Shown here one piece after another: positions 33,180-35,532 of a DNA stretch of 35,532 nucleotides (position 1 is the first letter of the stretch; each line of letters begins with the position of its first letter). The translations under genes and the position numbers were made by a program. The DNA is from CAISOG01 sp044375625. GTDB taxonomy: Bacteria > Pseudomonadota > Alphaproteobacteria > CAISOG01. A model generated the notes under the pieces. The model was given only the letters and a program-made list of their open reading frames with translations, made no database searches and had not been told where the DNA came from. Location of the stretch: contig JBILMH010000015.1 in the NCBI GenBank assembly GCA_044375625.1, positions 1 through 35,532 of the forward strand, written 5' to 3'.

Positions 33180-35362
33180 CACGATGCCTTTGTCCGCTGT
33201 TGCCGAACCGCTTTTTCGGTTTTGTCCCAAGCCTTTTGCAGGGGGGCGCCCAACAAGCCGCCCAAATGTTTGGTCGGGCGCCCGCTGGGATCACGGGCAT
33301 CGTATCGATGGATAACCATCCCGCCCGCGGTGCTGGCCGCCTTTTGCCCCACCACCATGGCGCCCGCTTTGGCCAGGCCGCCTGCCTGATTGCTAAGCCC
33401 CGTTGGCCTCATCCCGCTACCGCCAATCAGATAGCCTGAAACACTGGCGGCCTTACCCAACATTTGGATGCCCAGCACCGCCACCGCCATCAACACCCAA
33501 AAATAGGGTTTGGTGATACGAATCAGATCCTGAATTGCCTTTTTGCCATCATTGCTGTCAACCTGCTTAATCAGCTCAGACGCGTTGTAAACATTGCCAA
33601 CCTTGTCCAACCCTGGAACAGCCTTAACAACATTGGTCAGCATGCTGTCGGTCATTGCAATCACAAAGGCGACCACCACCCCCAGGATCAGCAGGGTCAT
33701 CATCGATTGGGCGACCGTGCGTACCCCTTTTTCAAAGGCTCTGCGGGTTTTGGGATATATGGCTGAGGCCACCAAAAACGGGCTGATCATCATCACAATG
33801 CCCAGCTGGATCACCGCATCAATCATATAGATGGGCAGCAGGATAAGCAGCAGGCCAAAGGCCAACATCACCAGAATTGACCCAATCACCACGTCCAAAT
33901 TCATTAGCAGATACCACATCTGATTTTGGCTTAAGACAACAAAATCCCCCACGACGCCTAACCGTGCCTTTGTTTCGCCCGTAAAGACGGTTGCCGAGCT
34001 TTTGAAGGCCTGAAAGCCCAGCATGGGCAGAACGCCTAAGGATTTTTGCATTCTGTCCAGTTGGCAACTCATGGCCTTACTGACCACACTGGGGTTATCG
34101 TTGATGGATCCGGTTTTGCCCTGCAGCGCCCGTTGACCCGCGATGGTAGAGGGGCAGTCGGTAGCGCTGCCCATCAAATTGGGCGAAATCCTATCCTGCA
34201 CCTGCTTCTGAATCCCGCTGCCATAATCCATCAAAAAGGACATGACGGGGCCATAACCATAATCCCAAACAACATTCATATTACTAAGCGTGGTCAGCAC
34301 CAACAGGGTTAGCCCCAATCGCGACACCACAGCATTGCCAATCTTTTTGGCACCATCGGCGGGGCCAAAGGGTAACAACAGCTTAATCGCCTCAAGCAGC
34401 AGCCATACCGCCAAGGCCAAGGCCAAAATCTTTCTTAGGGCGGGTGCTAGTTCCTTAAACATCGCGTTGGCATACTCAACACTGGTTTCAAACACCACCT
34501 CAAACAGCGGGCACAGCCAACAGGCGGTCATGCCAGGCAGATAGGAGGAAACAGGGATATAGCCATTGGCGACGGCGATCATATCGCTGATCATGCCACC
34601 AATGTAATTCAACCCCTGACCAACAGAGTTGCACATATAATAAGTGACGCCTTTAACCCAAGTGGAATGCTTATCTGGATTCCAGATTTTAACCATTTTC
34701 CCAATAAGCTGTTGAGTCTGGGAACTGCCTTTATCGCAGATATTGCTGGTGCTGATAATATCATCGACCACACCTGCGGCACATAAACGCCCCACAGCAG
34801 CGATGATGTATTCATTGGGGCCAGGAATGGTTTGGGTCGTGTAAGCGCTATGATCATTAAACCACACCGTACCTTTGGGGGTTGGTGGATTGGGTACGAC
34901 ACCAAAAGATTGGGCAAGAGCTTGACCATTCAATGTAGCACTTCCTAAACAGCCAGCGGCCAAGCCGTTTTTGTAATTATTTTGAAAATACCCTTCCTGA
35001 AAGGGGCCACAGTCCCAGCGCCCAGGTTCCCAGGTTGTACAAATTTTGCAGTTTAGATTGTTCGAACACTCTTGCCCATTAATCGCTTGCAACGCCTTAC
35101 CCAAATTGGGATGAAGGCAGTTCAGGCCAAAACCACCCGAACAGCTGTGCAATGGCGGCGTGCTTGCCCGTGCGTCAGCAGGCTGTGCCAGCAGTATTGC
35201 CAGCATAACCGCCGCCATCGCAATGCCCCTGCGCCACAAACCCTGCACCCTTACCCCGCTGAAACAAAAAACACCCGACCAGTCTAACGCGAAACGGTAA
35301 TCTTTTTTATGAAATTTTTCTGAATGCCGATGGGTGCCAGAAGGGGCATCCAGGCCAAACAC
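33179..35362 (-). CDS. virB6: VirB6/TrbL-like T4SS membrane protein, copy 1, with Cys-rich ectodomain
   Basis: The frame is 727 residues from a GTG at 35,362, but the true start is probably inside. A signal peptide (GIAMAAVMLAILLAQPADARA) lies at about 46-66, and starts at Val39 (35,248) or Met49 (35,218, with AGGGG upstream) would fit it. A TATAAG box directly before the GTG also argues for a later start. An exported region of about 180 residues has ten cysteines (74-244). Then come CWLCP at 281-285, the helix ILALALAVWLLLEAIKLLLPFG, and more helices to about 650. It is the first gene of the virB6 run. Confidence 0.85.
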   Translation of the reverse strand: MFGLDAPSGTHRHSEKFHKKDYRFALDWSGVFCFSGVRVQGLWRRGIAMAAVMLAILLAQPADARASTPPLHSCSGGFGLNCLHPNLGKALQAINGQECSNNLNCKICTTWEPGRWDCGPFQEGYFQNNYKNGLAAGCLGSATLNGQALAQSFGVVPNPPTPKGTVWFNDHSAYTTQTIPGPNEYIIAAVGRLCAAGVVDDIISTSNICDKGSSQTQQLIGKMVKIWNPDKHSTWVKGVTYYMCNSVGQGLNYIGGMISDMIAVANGYIPVSSYLPGMTACWLCPLFEVVFETSVEYANAMFKELAPALRKILALALAVWLLLEAIKLLLPFGPADGAKKIGNAVVSRLGLTLLVLTTLSNMNVVWDYGYGPVMSFLMDYGSGIQKQVQDRISPNLMGSATDCPSTIAGQRALQGKTGSINDNPSVVSKAMSCQLDRMQKSLGVLPMLGFQAFKSSATVFTGETKARLGVVGDFVVLSQNQMWYLLMNLDVVIGSILVMLAFGLLLILLPIYMIDAVIQLGIVMMISPFLVASAIYPKTRRAFEKGVRTVAQSMMTLLILGVVVAFVIAMTDSMLTNVVKAVPGLDKVGNVYNASELIKQVDSNDGKKAIQDLIRITKPYFWVLMAVAVLGIQMLGKAASVSGYLIGGSGMRPTGLSNQAGGLAKAGAMVVGQKAASTAGGMVIHRYDARDPSGRPTKHLGGLLGAPLQKAWDKTEKAVRQQRTKAS

Positions 35363-35532
35363 TTATAACCCAATAAAATCATGGGCGAAACCGCTGTGGC
35401 CGTTCTGTATAGGTTCAGTACATATGAGACTGGAGGAGTGCTGGGAAGGAAGAATGAATATAGTGGAGAGGGGTGGCGCCGCGCAAGGAAGAATGGGGGC
35501 GGAAGGTGTTGTATTTGGAGAGGGCGAGGGTG
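35363..35532. other. Purine-rich right edge with no assignable gene
   Basis: The + strand from about 35,424 is almost all purine, with AGGAAGAATG occurring twice. Two overlapping frames stay open to the edge (from ATGs at 35,381 and 35,424), but their Gly/Arg/Glu-rich translations look like composition effects. The left part should hold the promoter of the virB6 run, including TATAAG on the minus strand at 35,363-35,368. Confidence 0.4.

Noticed and set aside
35381..35532. Partial genes starting at ATG 35,381 or 35,424 and running off the right edge
   Set aside because: Two overlapping frames are open at once in purine-rich DNA. Neither has a good ribosome site plus protein-like composition; more sequence would decide.
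1..35532. CRISPR arrays, rRNA genes, insertion sequences, prophage genes
   Set aside because: No regularly spaced repeats, rRNA segments, transposase, integrase or phage structural motifs were seen.

Overview
The window looks like chromosomal DNA of an aerobic alphaproteobacterium with a G+C content in the low-to-mid 50s (an impression, not a count). The clues are an Rieske/cytochrome b/cytochrome c1 operon of alphaproteobacterial layout, a small NDUFS4-type complex I accessory protein (a family shared by mitochondria and Alphaproteobacteria), and a dapB-rbfA-truB-rpsO-pnp cluster. The cell makes purines (purD) and diaminopimelate/lysine (dapB), so this is not an extremely reduced genome. No gene gives a reliable genus.

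Layout. Positions 1-10,851 hold the left type IV secretion (T4SS) block. After a gene fragment and a small membrane protein on the + strand, there is a long leftward array. In transcription order it is a pilin-like gene (A1), two pairs of pilin-like genes (B1-A2, B2-A3), virB10, virB11 and virD4. The order virB10-virB11-virD4 is that of classical and rickettsial T4SS loci. The five pilin-like genes ahead of it are the unusual part. Positions 10,852-11,300 hold REP-like GC hairpins and tRNA-Pro(TGG). Positions 11,366-29,998 are a core block: NDUFS4-like, purD, xseA, dnaG, petABC, rnr, dapB-rbfA-truB-rpsO-pnp, a nitronate-monooxygenase-like flavoprotein, efp and a DUF192 protein. Positions 30,295-35,362 hold the right T4SS block: three tandem virB6/trbL-like genes joined by one-base stop/start overlaps. 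About 150 bases of purine-rich DNA follow, with no gene I can name.

How the parts fit. VirD4 (coupling ATPase), VirB11 (hexameric ATPase), VirB10 (envelope-spanning scaffold) and three VirB6-like polytopic membrane proteins are components of one kind of machine. VirB3, VirB4, VirB8 and VirB9 are not in the window and would have to lie elsewhere. Splitting the system around about 19 kb of housekeeping genes, together with multiple VirB6 copies, resembles the scattered chromosomal rvh T4SS of Rickettsiales. The most unusual points are the alternating A/B pilin-like gene array coupled to the T4SS genes, the Ig-like (ASPM/HYDIN-type) domain and lipobox-like cysteine in VirB10, and a CWxCP motif shared by all three VirB6 paralogues. 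Two copies of a palindromic intergenic repeat of about 150-180 bases (11,671 and 30,031) add a dispersed repeat family.
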